Of a DNA stretch of 64,000 bases, positions 28,909-37,350 are shown piece by piece (within the stretch, counting starts at the first letter, position 1; every line of letters begins with the position of its first letter). The notes under the pieces were generated by a model. The model was given only the letters and a program-made list of their open reading frames with translations. It did not search any database and was not told the DNA's origin. Origin of the DNA: Campylobacter sp. CCUG 57310 (GTDB lineage: Bacteria > Campylobacterota > Campylobacteria > Campylobacterales > Campylobacteraceae); contig NZ_CP053845.1 in NCBI RefSeq assembly GCF_013201975.1, positions 1,364,001 to 1,428,000 on the forward strand, written 5' to 3'. Position numbers and translations under genes: made by a program.

Positions 28909-29032
28909 AAATAGTTAAAGCAAGATAAATTAGCGTGATAAAAGTTTCATGTTGCAAGAATAAAAGACTTGTATATTTGTTACGAATTTATAGATAGTTC
29001 TATAATGTAGTTCAAATATTATACACTCCTAT

Positions 29033-29072
29033 AAAAACCTGCATAGACAAATTATTATCTATGCAGGTTTTT
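29033..29072. terminator. Bidirectional intrinsic terminator
   Basis: Fifteen-base perfect stem AAAAACCTGCATAGA / TCTATGCAGGTTTTT with a 10-nt loop. It has a T run on either strand. It closes the minus-strand GNAT/toxin operon and insulates hicAB. Confidence 0.85.
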
Positions 29073-29075
29073 AAT

Positions 29076-29234
29076 TTATGCTAACTTAGTAGCATCTATA
29101 ATATCTATTGTCCGGTCTGCCTTTTCGTCGTCTTTTAATTCAAAACTTGATTCGCTACAGAAAATGGAATAGAACAAGTTATGCAAATGAGGTATTGCAG
29201 GACTTAAATTAATATAAATAATTTTCTTAATCAA
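29076..29234 (-). CDS. Possible 52-residue small ORF after the GNAT gene
   Basis: Reading from a TTG at 29234 gives 52 residues (MIKKIIYINLSPAIPHLHNL, ending DRTIDIIDATKLA), with AAAAAAGG about 7 nt upstream. The stop lies 4 nt before the strong terminator. The start overlaps the GNAT stop, the composition is protein-like, and the placement is neat, but I recognise no family. It may be a real small protein or the tail of a lost gene. Confidence 0.35.
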   Translation of the reverse strand: MIKKIIYINLSPAIPHLHNLFYSIFCSESSFELKDDEKADRTIDIIDATKLA

Positions 29235-29694
29235 CCAACACCTTTTTTAACATAACATACTCAGTTGTTCTATACTCTTCTTTAAAACCGCAACTTAGAA
29301 ATAGTTTTATTGCTGTATTATCAATTGCTATATAGTCATATATCTCTTTGATACCGTTATCTCTTGCTTTTTCACACAATAGAATTAATGATTTCTTGCC
29401 ATATCCTTTTTTACGGTAAGGTGCATATATAATAACGTTTACAACATATATACTTCTTTTATCATCAAAATGATAAGCAACTTCACCTATAAATTCATTG
29501 TCTTTTTGTATGTATCTATAAAAATATCTATTATCTTTATTTGAGATCCATTTATTATGCCATTGCTCCCACTCATACTGTGGAAAGGAAATTGTACCTC
29601 TCCAAGAGCGATTATACTCCATTGTCTTTTCATCGCTTAACATTTTTTCTCTAAACCATAGATCTTGAAGTTTTGGAATATATAGGGTTAGCAT
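29227..29694 (-). CDS. GNAT-family N-acetyltransferase
   Basis: 155 residues with a GNAT core: VNVIIYAPYRKKGYGKKSLILL is the acetyl-CoA-binding R/QxxGxG/A region, followed by the beta-bulge (YDYIAIDNTAIKLFLSCGFKEE). The substrate is not identifiable. It starts 6 nt after the YoeB-type toxin, so the antitoxin, toxin and acetyltransferase form one operon. Some GNAT proteins are themselves toxins acting on aminoacyl-tRNA, but those carry a RHH antitoxin immediately before them, so here it is more likely an accessory gene. Confidence 0.8.
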   Translation of the reverse strand: MLTLYIPKLQDLWFREKMLSDEKTMEYNRSWRGTISFPQYEWEQWHNKWISNKDNRYFYRYIQKDNEFIGEVAYHFDDKRSIYVVNVIIYAPYRKKGYGKKSLILLCEKARDNGIKEIYDYIAIDNTAIKLFLSCGFKEEYRTTEYVMLKKVLVD

Positions 29695-29700
29695 TTTATT

Positions 29701-29967
29701 TTACTTATCTCCATAATGTGTTTTACATTGAGCTATCTCTATGGTATCTTGATTGGTTAGTCTAAATACTAAACGATGTTTTTCGTCTATTCTGACGCTA
29801 TAAAATCCGGATAGATTTCCTTTGAGTGGCTCCGGTTTACCGATACACTTATATCCGTTACGCTCAATGTCCTTAATAAGTCTGTTTATTCTCTTTAACA
29901 TGTTCTTATCTTGACTTTGCCAATAAAGATAATCTTCCCAAGCATTATCAGACCATATTTTTTTCAT
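29701..29967 (-). CDS. yoeB: YoeB/Txe-family mRNA interferase toxin
   Basis: 88 residues, the family length. It contains WEDYLYWQSQDK at the start, GKPEPLKGNLSGFYSVRID with the catalytic Glu region, HRLVFR with the catalytic Arg, and the terminal CKTHYGDK with His-Tyr. YoeB binds the ribosomal A site and cuts mRNA. Intact, unlike the related copy at 18001-18267. It follows its antitoxin by 4 nt. Confidence 0.92.
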   Translation of the reverse strand: MKKIWSDNAWEDYLYWQSQDKNMLKRINRLIKDIERNGYKCIGKPEPLKGNLSGFYSVRIDEKHRLVFRLTNQDTIEIAQCKTHYGDK

Positions 29968-29971
29968 GCGC

Positions 29972-30232
29972 TTACTCTTCTATAAGCTCGTGTATGGTAC
30001 CGTCGCCTTTTTGCAGTTGCCTAATTGAATTTTCCAATCTGCTAATGTTATCTTGACCGTAAAACGGATCACCGGAAATCTCAAAAGGTATCTTACGTTC
30101 TCTAATTACTTTTTTAGCAAACATTGTAAAAGCCGAAGTCATAGTTAATCCCATCTCGGAACAAACTTGTTCTAAATCCTTTTTTAAATCATAATCCATT
30201 CTAAAATTTACATTTACACTTTGTGTGGCCAT
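29972..30232 (-). CDS. RelB/DinJ-family antitoxin of the YoeB-type toxin
   Basis: 86 residues. SVNVNFRMDYDLKKDLEQVC is the ribbon-helix-helix strand and first helix; GLTMTSAFTMFAKKVIRERK is the second helix. Its promoter region (30233-30300) is very AT-rich with overlapping TATAAT-like and palindromic TATATTATAT elements suited to autoregulation. An AAAGGAGA Shine-Dalgarno precedes the ATG. Confidence 0.88.
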   Translation of the reverse strand: MATQSVNVNFRMDYDLKKDLEQVCSEMGLTMTSAFTMFAKKVIRERKIPFEISGDPFYGQDNISRLENSIRQLQKGDGTIHELIEE

Positions 30233-30486
30233 AATATCTCCTTTTTAAAGCATTATATTATATTTGTAATGATATATTATATCAGATTATTTACAAATAT
30301 ATATATTTTATTTTGTATATTTCATAAAATAATTATATTAATATTATTTTAATTTAAAATTTTATTATCATTCATACGCTCCTTTAGACGCATCTAAAAA
30401 TATTTATCGGTATTGTTTAAATTAACAATAATCGCTTAATCAATATTTTGATATAATCAACTACATTTTAAAATAAGAGTTTATAA

Positions 30487-31508
30487 ATGAAAAAAAACTT
30501 AAAGCTATTGACTTCTTCTGCTCAGGAGGCGGTATGACACACGGTATAACGCAAGCTGGCATAGAAGTTATAGCAGGCATAGACAACGATTTAAGAGTAA
30601 AAGAAACATATGAAAAAAATAACTCTAAAACAAAATTTATACTCGCCGATGTTTTTAGTCTTAAAGAGTCGGAACTGTCAAATGCCGTAAATATTAAAAA
30701 ATGACGATAATTTAATATTGATAGGCTGTAGTCCTTGCCAGTATTGGTCCATTATACAGACCAACAAGAAAAAATCTCAAAAATCAAAAGATCTACTCAA
30801 GGAATTCCATAGGTTTGTAAGATATTTTAATCCCGGATTTGTAGTCGTTGAAAACGTTCCCGGCTTAGAGAGAAATGCAACGGAAAGTGGACTGAAGACT
30901 TTTATGGAAGATCTGGATAGTATGGGGTACGTTGTGGAATACGGCGTATATAATTTAAACGAATACGGTGTTCCTCAAACCAGAAAAAGATTTTCATTAA
31001 TAGCATCGAGAGTTTGTAAAAATAAAATCTCTCCCATTAAATCAGGAGAAAAGAAGGTTGTGAAAGATTTTTTGGGAGAATTAAACGGTTTTGTAAAAGT
31101 GGAAGCAGGACATAAGGACGAAAGCGATTTTCAGCACAGTGTCGCTGGGCTTAGCAATGAAAATTTGATAGCTCTAAAAAAACACCTAAAAACGGTGGAA
31201 ATGCCGCAAAAAAACGAAAATTTTTTAAAGGGACAGGTTTCGAGGATAGCTATAGTCGTATGAGTTGGGATAAGCCCGCTCCGACTATTACAACTCGTTT
31301 TTTCAGCATCTCGAATGGTCGTTTTGGACATCCCGAGGAAGATAGGGTCATATCAATAAGAGAAGGAGCTACACTTCAGACTTTTCCAAAAAATTATGTA
31401 TTTTACGGAAACAAAGAAAATATGGCTCGTATGATAGGCAATGCGGTACCCCCGGAATTCGCTAAAAAAATAGGAGAATCTATAATGAGGAGCTTAAATG
31501 GCGAATGA
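30487..31508 (+). pseudogene. C5-cytosine DNA methyltransferase split by three homopolymer frameshifts
   Basis: All family motifs are present in order but in different frames: motif I (AIDFFCSGGGMTHGITQAG), motif IV with the catalytic Cys (GCSPCQYWS), motif VI (VVENVPG), motif VIII (QTRKRFSLIAS), motif IX (RMSWDKPAPTITT) and motif X (RMIGNAVPPEFA). The breaks fall in A8 (30490-30497), A6 (30696-30701) and T6 (31221-31226); single-base changes there restore one protein of ~339 residues. Either the gene is decayed or phase-variable, or the sequence has homopolymer errors. It overlaps the following ATPase gene by 11 nt, so it heads the cassette. It would methylate a short DNA site and mark self DNA. 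Confidence 0.82.
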
Positions 31509-33609
31509 AAATTTTAAAGTATCTCCTAGAATTTTATCCCATCTAGGTGAAGACTTGATAAAAAGTGAAGATATGGCTTTGCTTGAGCTAGTTAAAAACG
31601 CTTATGATGCCAACGCTACACTTTGTTCAGTATTTTTTGAATTTAATAAAGATAGAAATAAGCTAGAAAAAATAATAATAGAGGACAATGGCGACGGAAT
31701 GAGCGCATATATCATAAAAAATATCTGGCTTGTCATAGGAACCGAGTATAAACATAAACAAATTAGCAAAAGTTTAAACAATAATGACACAAGCAAAAGA
31801 ATACCATTAGGGGAAAAAGGTATAGGTAGATTAGGCGTTCATAAACTAGGAGAGAAAATTTTGCTAATTAGCAGGCGGATCGATAGCAAAGAAGTCGAGC
31901 TTGCAATAGACTGGGGCAAGCTTAGAGAAATCGATAATATAGATGACTTTAAAGTTTTAATTACCGAAAACGATACTCCAAAATATTTTAAATCAAAAAC
32001 CGGAACAAAAATAATTATATCAGAATTAAAGTCAGAGTGGAACAATAGACAAATTAGGAACGTACATAGATCCATAAATTCGTTAAATAGTCCATTTGAC
32101 GATGTTAATGATGATTTTAAAGTTAACATATCTTCAAATAGCGATATTTTTAAAGGTCTTCCAGAATTTAAAGATATCGTAGGCGCAGCTTTGTATTTAG
32201 GTAAAGCCACTATCGCAGGCGATAAAATAGTAAATATAGAATATAAATTTAAGCCTTGGGAAACGCTCTTGCAAGTAAAAAACGGAAGAGAAAAAACAAC
32301 CAAGGATTTTCAATCATATGAATTAGAACTAAAAAGTTATTCCGGAAAAAAGGAAATTCCGATAGATCTCTCAAAATTTAAGATAGGAAAAATAGAATTT
32401 GATATAGCGATATTTGATCTAGATAGTCAAATATTTAGTTGGGTAAATACTGAAAAAACATCCGTAAAAGAGTACTTAAAAGAAAATGGAGGTATTCGTG
32501 TCTATCGCGATGGAGTAAGAGTATATGATTATGGAGAAAAAGACAATGATTGGCTGGGTATAGACATAAGAAGAGTTCGTAGGCTTGGTGGAAATATAAG
32601 CAACCATATTGTTATAGGTTCGGTAAAAATTAATAGACTGGAAAGCTTGGATCTCAAAGAAAAAACAAACCGTGAAGGATTTGTCGAAAACGAAGCGTAT
32701 CAAGCATTTGTTGATGCTATTAATTATACTCTTGATTTAATTGTAAATGAAAGAAATGAAGACAAAGCGCGATTAACAACTCTATATAAAAAACATAAAG
32801 TTATGGAGCCAGTTTTATCGGATTTAGACGAGTTGTTAAATCTTGTTAGAGAGAAAGTATCGGAAGACGACTTAAAACAAGACATCATAAGATATATTTA
32901 TAGAATCAACAAGCAATATACTGAAGTTAAAGAAATTTTAATAAAAAGTGCAAATGCCGGATTAAATTTAAGTGTAGTTATACACGAAATAGAAAAACTA
33001 ATAGCTTCATTATTTCATACTATCGACAATAATCAAAAAGAGAAGGCTCTAAGCCTATCAAAGCAACTTGAAAAGATTATACAAGGATACTCTATATTAA
33101 TAAAGTCTTCTAAAATAAAAAAAGGATTATTGTCAAGCATAGTTAAAACAGCTGTCGATAACTATGAATTTCGTTTCGAAGATCACAAGATCGAAATCTT
33201 GCTTGATTCGACTGAAAATTTAGAAGCTTACTATGCAAAAAGCGAGACGATCGCAGTTCTTACAAATTTGCTGGACAACTCTATATTTTGGCTCTCTTAT
33301 TCAAGAACACCAAACGCAAGCATATCTCTTTACGTAACAGACAAGATAATAAACGGTCACGGTTCTATAGTTGTATCCGACAATGGTCCAGGGTTTGGTT
33401 TGCCTACAGATATAGCGATAAAGCCGTTTATTACAAAAAAACCAAATAGTATAGGCTCTGGACTTGGTTTACATATAGCGGATGAAATGATGAAAGCCAT
33501 GAAAGGAAAAATGCTATTTTTAGATGAGCAAGATATAAATTTTCCTGGCGAAGTCATAGAAAAAGGCGCAACCAAAGCTATTGTAGCGTTATGTTTTCCG
33601 ATGCAATAG
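31498..33609 (+). CDS. Protein with two GHKL ATPase domains (MORC/Hsp90-like N-terminus, histidine-kinase-like C-terminus)
   Basis: 703 residues. The N-terminal ATPase domain shows the N-box ALLELVKNAYDANA, the G1 box IEDNGDGMS and the lid GEKGIGRLGVHKLG, as in MORC, MutL and Hsp90. After a middle region with a coiled coil (about 430-480), a second ATPase lies at ~550-700: N-box LTNLLDNSIFWL, G1 VVSDNGPGFG and G2 GSGLGLHIADEMM, as in sensor kinases. A possible dimerisation segment with His (LSVVIHEIEKLIASLF) precedes it. GHKL ATPases of this kind occur beside C5 methyltransferases and Vsr-like nucleases in predicted restriction-like systems (Iyer, Abhiman and Aravind, on MORC origins). The exact role is unknown. 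Confidence 0.8.
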   Translation: MANENFKVSPRILSHLGEDLIKSEDMALLELVKNAYDANATLCSVFFEFNKDRNKLEKIIIEDNGDGMSAYIIKNIWLVIGTEYKHKQISKSLNNNDTSKRIPLGEKGIGRLGVHKLGEKILLISRRIDSKEVELAIDWGKLREIDNIDDFKVLITENDTPKYFKSKTGTKIIISELKSEWNNRQIRNVHRSINSLNSPFDDVNDDFKVNISSNSDIFKGLPEFKDIVGAALYLGKATIAGDKIVNIEYKFKPWETLLQVKNGREKTTKDFQSYELELKSYSGKKEIPIDLSKFKIGKIEFDIAIFDLDSQIFSWVNTEKTSVKEYLKENGGIRVYRDGVRVYDYGEKDNDWLGIDIRRVRRLGGNISNHIVIGSVKINRLESLDLKEKTNREGFVENEAYQAFVDAINYTLDLIVNERNEDKARLTTLYKKHKVMEPVLSDLDELLNLVREKVSEDDLKQDIIRYIYRINKQYTEVKEILIKSANAGLNLSVVIHEIEKLIASLFHTIDNNQKEKALSLSKQLEKIIQGYSILIKSSKIKKGLLSSIVKTAVDNYEFRFEDHKIEILLDSTENLEAYYAKSETIAVLTNLLDNSIFWLSYSRTPNASISLYVTDKIINGHGSIVVSDNGPGFGLPTDIAIKPFITKKPNSIGSGLGLHIADEMMKAMKGKMLFLDEQDINFPGEVIEKGATKAIVALCFPMQ

Positions 33610-33631
33610 AAATAAATAAAAGGAGTTATTT

Positions 33632-34996
33632 GTGAGTAGTTTTCTATCCGATTTTGCAAGAAGCGTTTTGATAATAGACGACAACGAGGAAGAAATTAAA
33701 AAATTAAAAAAATGCTTGGAAAAAAAGGACATAATGGTTAAATATGAAAACCCGCCTAAAAGTAAATCCGGAATAGATAAAAAATATAAAAAACCGTTTT
33801 TAAATAGAAAGCTTATTTTTGTGATTTTATGATAGATGAAAGTAAAGATGCTACGTACAACATATCTTCTGTTTTAAGACCGCTTTTTACAAAAAGCCAT
33901 AGGCAAAGATTTTAGCATTTACGGCTTAGTTATGTGGACAAAGCACGAAGACCATATTGATGAATTTAAAACAAAAATGCAAGAAAAAGATAAATACAAA
34001 TATGATTTTCCTTTGTTTATAATCAGTATGGATAAAACAAAATATCTATCAAATACTTTTGATACTGTCCTAGACGATCTTGAGAAGAAACTAAAAGAAG
34101 ACATTGCAGCAAATTTTTTAATCAACTGGAGCAATTTGATTGACAATAGCAAAGCTAAAATATTGCGTTCTATTTTTGACATTGTTCCAAATCATCTTAC
34201 AAATAGCAACAACATGGAATATGTTTTGGCAAAAATGGCTATGAGCAAGATAGAAAACGGTAATGATAAGGTTGATGAAAATACCGATTTGCCAGAAGAG
34301 TATTCAGATAATGCATTTAGGGCTTTTAACGATTTATTATTATCGGAAGCCGAAAATATTGATTTTAAAACTAAAATTTTTAAAAACATCAAAAAAGAAA
34401 TTGCAATTGATATAAAAGACACAAAAACAAAACTGATAGAAACAAAGAATACCCCTATGGATGTATTAGATATAATAGCCGCTTTAAATAGTCAGATGTT
34501 AATAAAACCGGGAGAGGATATTAAAAATAAACCGATTATTCCAGGCATAGCGTACAAGATCATTAGGAAAAAGCATATTTTAAAATATCCCGAAGCAGGA
34601 CTTGAAATCAAAAAACACAAGATTACAGACCTTATTCCGATTGTTATCGACATGACTCCTCCTTGCGATTTTTTAAACAACAAAGCATTACGACATAGAT
34701 TGCTCTATGGTTTTATGTTTGAATACAGCAAAGATAATATAAAAATCATAAAAGATAACCTAAGTAAAGATTGTTATTATAAAGAATTTAAACCTTTTAA
34801 ATTGAGTATTGAAAACAAAAATAAAATATATTGTGCCGTGTTTGATTTTAGAATAATAACATTTGAAGCAAAAGAAAATTTGCAAAATAAAAAAGCTTAC
34901 AAAATTTTATTTAGAGCAAAAAGAAGATTATTCGCCGATATTCTACAAAAAATGTCTTCTTACGTATCAAGACTAGGGCTTCCGATTATAGAATAA
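33632..34996 (+). pseudogene. Receiver-like protein of the defence cassette, two frameshifts
   Basis: The GTG at 33632 begins a response-regulator-like fold (SVLIIDDNEEEIKKLKKCLE). The frame stops at 33832, but sequence continues in another frame (DFMIDESKDATYNISSVLRP) and then in a third (AIGKDFSIYGLVMWTKHEDH) that runs to 34996. The breaks lie near T5 at 33816-33820 and A5 at 33891-33895. Restored length is ~454 residues: a receiver-like domain (with a CDFMID phospho-Asp candidate) plus a ~300-residue C-terminal region I do not recognise. It starts 22 nt after the ATPase gene, and its last base overlaps the Vsr start. The long third piece (33932-34996) could still be translated. Confidence 0.7.
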
Positions 34997-35421
34997 TGCC
35001 AGATATTTTTACAAAACAAAAACGATCCGAGATAATGTCGCAAATTCATAATAAAGATACAAAGCTTGAAATTATAGTAAGAAAATTTCTATTCGCAAAT
35101 GGTTTTAGGTACAGAAAAAACGATAAGCGCTATCCAGGCAAACCGGACATAGTATTACCAAAATATAAAACTATTGTATTTATACACGGTTGTTTCTGGC
35201 ATGGACACGATTGCAAAGTCGGTGCATTGCCGAAAAGCAAACAAGACTTTTGGCACAAAAAAATAGCTTCCAATATAAACAGAGACAAGAAAAATGTAAA
35301 AATAATTGAAGAATCTGGATGGAAAGTGTATATAATTTGGGGGTGTGAGCTCATTGGCATATTTAGAGATAATACATTGGAAAAATTAAAATCATTTTTA
35401 ATTGAAAATAAACCTCGGTAA
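34996..35421 (+). CDS. vsr: Very short patch repair (Vsr)-family endonuclease
   Basis: 141 residues. Conserved Vsr parts are KQKRSEIMSQIHNKDTKLE at the N-terminus, FRYRKNDKRYPGKPDIVLPK with the catalytic Asp, and VFIHGCFWHGHDC with zinc and active-site residues. Classic Vsr nicks next to T:G mismatches created by deamination of 5-methylcytosine, so it normally travels with a C5 methyltransferase. Here the family member could also serve as the nuclease of a restriction-like system. Start and stop of adjacent genes overlap (TAATG). No frameshift is seen. Confidence 0.9.
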   Translation: MPDIFTKQKRSEIMSQIHNKDTKLEIIVRKFLFANGFRYRKNDKRYPGKPDIVLPKYKTIVFIHGCFWHGHDCKVGALPKSKQDFWHKKIASNINRDKKNVKIIEESGWKVYIIWGCELIGIFRDNTLEKLKSFLIENKPR

Positions 35422-35611
35422 TCATAAAATATTATCTATGATTTAATTACGCTAAAAACTTGCAATAAATACTGTTGTTGTAAGGCGTCAGACAGAATAC
35501 TAAACACTTTAAGTATTTAATTTTACAAGAAACTCTACTTTCATTGATTGTCCGCTTTTTAGTCATCGATTCATTACTTTTCTACGATCGGACACTCGAA
35601 AAGACTAGACA

Positions 35612-35761
35612 TTACAATCCGATATCCATCAAGAATCGCGAAACTAAACTCCAAATGTGTGCTAACCCGTTCGTTGAGGAATAAACTTTGTTTAGCCGAA
35701 CTTGATTTGCTCTTAACCCCTCTACAAACTCATTAAAACCGTCTAAGCTAAGCCAAATCAA
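35612..35761 (-). pseudogene. Coding remnant or small ORF (49 residues), unrecognised
   Basis: Between the Vsr and hydrolase genes (35422-35988) the minus strand holds two protein-like stretches. This one reads from a TTG at 35761 (AAAGGA 5 nt before) with sequence IWLSLDGFNEFVEGLRANQ and ends LVSRFLMDIGL. No known family. Together with the neighbouring stretch it looks like a decayed gene. Confidence 0.35.
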
Positions 35762-35792
35762 AATTCCTTTATCTTAAATTTCGCCAGCTTCT

Positions 35793-35939
35793 AATAAGGA
35801 GTCGCGATTTTATCAGAATCCATGGCATGAAGTTGAAGAATTAACTTGCCTTTATATATCAGCTGTTCACGATGAAAACTAAAACCGAGATTTCGAATGC
35901 TATTAGCGCTTGCCCCTACATCACATTCTGCAATCATTG
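35793..35939 (-). pseudogene. Coding remnant (48 residues), unrecognised
   Basis: From an ATG at about 35939 the minus strand reads MIAECDVGASANSIRNLGFS, then REQLIYKGKLILQLHAMD, to a stop near 35793. It lies upstream of and close to the 35612-35761 stretch in the same direction and could be the 5' part of the same decayed gene. I cannot name the family. Confidence 0.3.
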
Positions 35940-35988
35940 TTTAATTGCCTTTTATAGGCTTATATATTCTGTATTAAATTATAATTTG

Positions 35989-36591
35989 TTATATAAATTT
36001 CTTAAACCAATTATCTAGAAAAATCATTTGTTGTTCTGTATGAAACCAATGCTCTCCGTTTTTCATAACCGTCAAATTTGCACTTATCTTATTTGCAAAA
36101 TTTGTCATTGTTTCCAAAGAAGTCATATTATCATTCTCGGCATAAAGAATGCTAGTCGGTACATTCCAAGCGATCGGATTATCTCTAACATAAGAAAGAT
36201 ATTTCCAGGATAACGTTTCTCCAAAGGATGTTGTAATTGTTTTTTCTTTATACAGCTTCTCTTCTGATACGTTTTCCCATATCATCATATTTAAAATTAA
36301 TTTTTCCATATCTACGATCGGCGAAATAAGCATAGCTTCTTTGATAGATTTATCCTTCAATGACAACATGGAATAATAAGCACCTATACTATTTGCTATT
36401 AAGAAAATTTCACGATATTGAGGTGCTATAAATTCATAGAATTTCGGAAATTCCATCTTAGCTTCCCAAGGAAATTCTGCCTTGTAATCAAAACCTATAA
36501 CGTCATGTTCATCGCTGAAAAATTTTTTGTAGTAGTCAGCCTCTCGGACGTTTCCACCTTTACCGTGTATGTATATGACAGCATTTTTCAT
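35989..36591 (-). CDS. Small alpha/beta hydrolase
   Basis: 200 residues from the ATG at 36591 (MKNAVIYIHGKGGNVREADY). It has an oxyanion-type HGKGG, a nucleophile elbow ANSIGAYYSM with Ser, SPIVDMEKLI, an acid segment ILYAENDNMTS, and the catalytic His in GEHWFHTEQQ. This is the layout of short serine hydrolases of the RBBP9/YdeN or dienelactone-hydrolase-like group. The substrate is unknown. It is isolated in the island between decayed genes. Confidence 0.8.
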   Translation of the reverse strand: MKNAVIYIHGKGGNVREADYYKKFFSDEHDVIGFDYKAEFPWEAKMEFPKFYEFIAPQYREIFLIANSIGAYYSMLSLKDKSIKEAMLISPIVDMEKLILNMMIWENVSEEKLYKEKTITTSFGETLSWKYLSYVRDNPIAWNVPTSILYAENDNMTSLETMTNFANKISANLTVMKNGEHWFHTEQQMIFLDNWFKKFI

Positions 36592-36723
36592 TATAGTTGC
36601 CTTGATAAATTTTAATTTGCCCAACTCGTTTTTGTTGCATTATATTATTTTTCATATATTTTGTCATTCATCAATAGCCAGTACGAATCTTTTGTGAAGC
36701 TTTTAAGACAAAAATACGGACTT

Positions 36724-37143
36724 GACAGGCTTTGAAAACTCAAAAATCGGAAGTGTTACTCTAAAAAGCTTCAATGGTACAAAAGAGGTTCAAATACAAA
36801 TACAAAAACAGATAAGTTTTGACCAAAGATTGATTCTTGCAAAGGAGAAAATCGATGAATATCTTGATAAAAAGACCTAAGGCGCGGATGCAGAGATAAG
36901 AACTCTTACCACAAGAGCATTTGATGTTAAAAACGGCAAGATAGACGTAAAACAGATACTAAGGCTTAAAGTAATATCCGATCGAGGCTCCAAAATGAAA
37001 AGAAGCAATGCCTATGGTAGATGAAGCGACTAAGATAATAGGTACAAAAAGCTATATAAGATTCAAGAAAAAGCCAAGAATAAAGTAGATACTAAAATAA
37101 CCATGATACAGCTTGATTTTGCGGCGATAAAAAAGAGATGAAA
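36724..37143 (+). pseudogene. DUF3164 (Mu-like phage) pseudogene
   Basis: The plus strand reads TGFENSKIGSVTLKSFNGTK, then ISFDQRLILAKEKIDEYLDK, an in-frame TAA at ~36881, then GADAEIRTLTTRAFDVKNGK, and after further frameshifts EAMPMVDEATKIIGTKSYI and ITMIQLDFAAIKKR. This matches DUF3164, a protein of Mu-like transposable phages (SFDERL...AD.EI..LV..AF; ..VGSKSY.RF). At least one nonsense and two frameshift changes are present. A short fragment before it (36660-36736, NSQYESFVKLLRQKYGLDRL) and an ATG-started one after it (37141-37197) may be neighbouring phage genes. The gap 36592-37523 otherwise has no intact gene. Confidence 0.65.
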
Positions 37144-37350
37144 TGTCAATACAGATACCAGTAGGCTTTAGAGACGAACCTACAACAACTACTGCATGAT
37201 CTGGCAAATGCAAAAACTAAAAATTTAATACTTTTAACCTTTAATTTAAAGCTTCAAATATATAAGAAACTCAACTTTTTATCTATCAGATAGCTTATAG
37301 CAATATTTACTATGGCTTTATATTTGTGTTATTAGAGTTGAATTTTGCCT

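Noticed and set aside
30487-31508. Programmed frameshifting in the methyltransferase
   Set aside because: Three separate shifts at ordinary homopolymers, one directly after the start codon, are not a plausible programmed arrangement.
31839-32303. Minus-strand 154-codon frame opposite the double-GHKL ATPase gene
   Set aside because: Ser/Leu/Phe-rich shadow of the ATPase frame on the opposite strand, without its own ribosome site.
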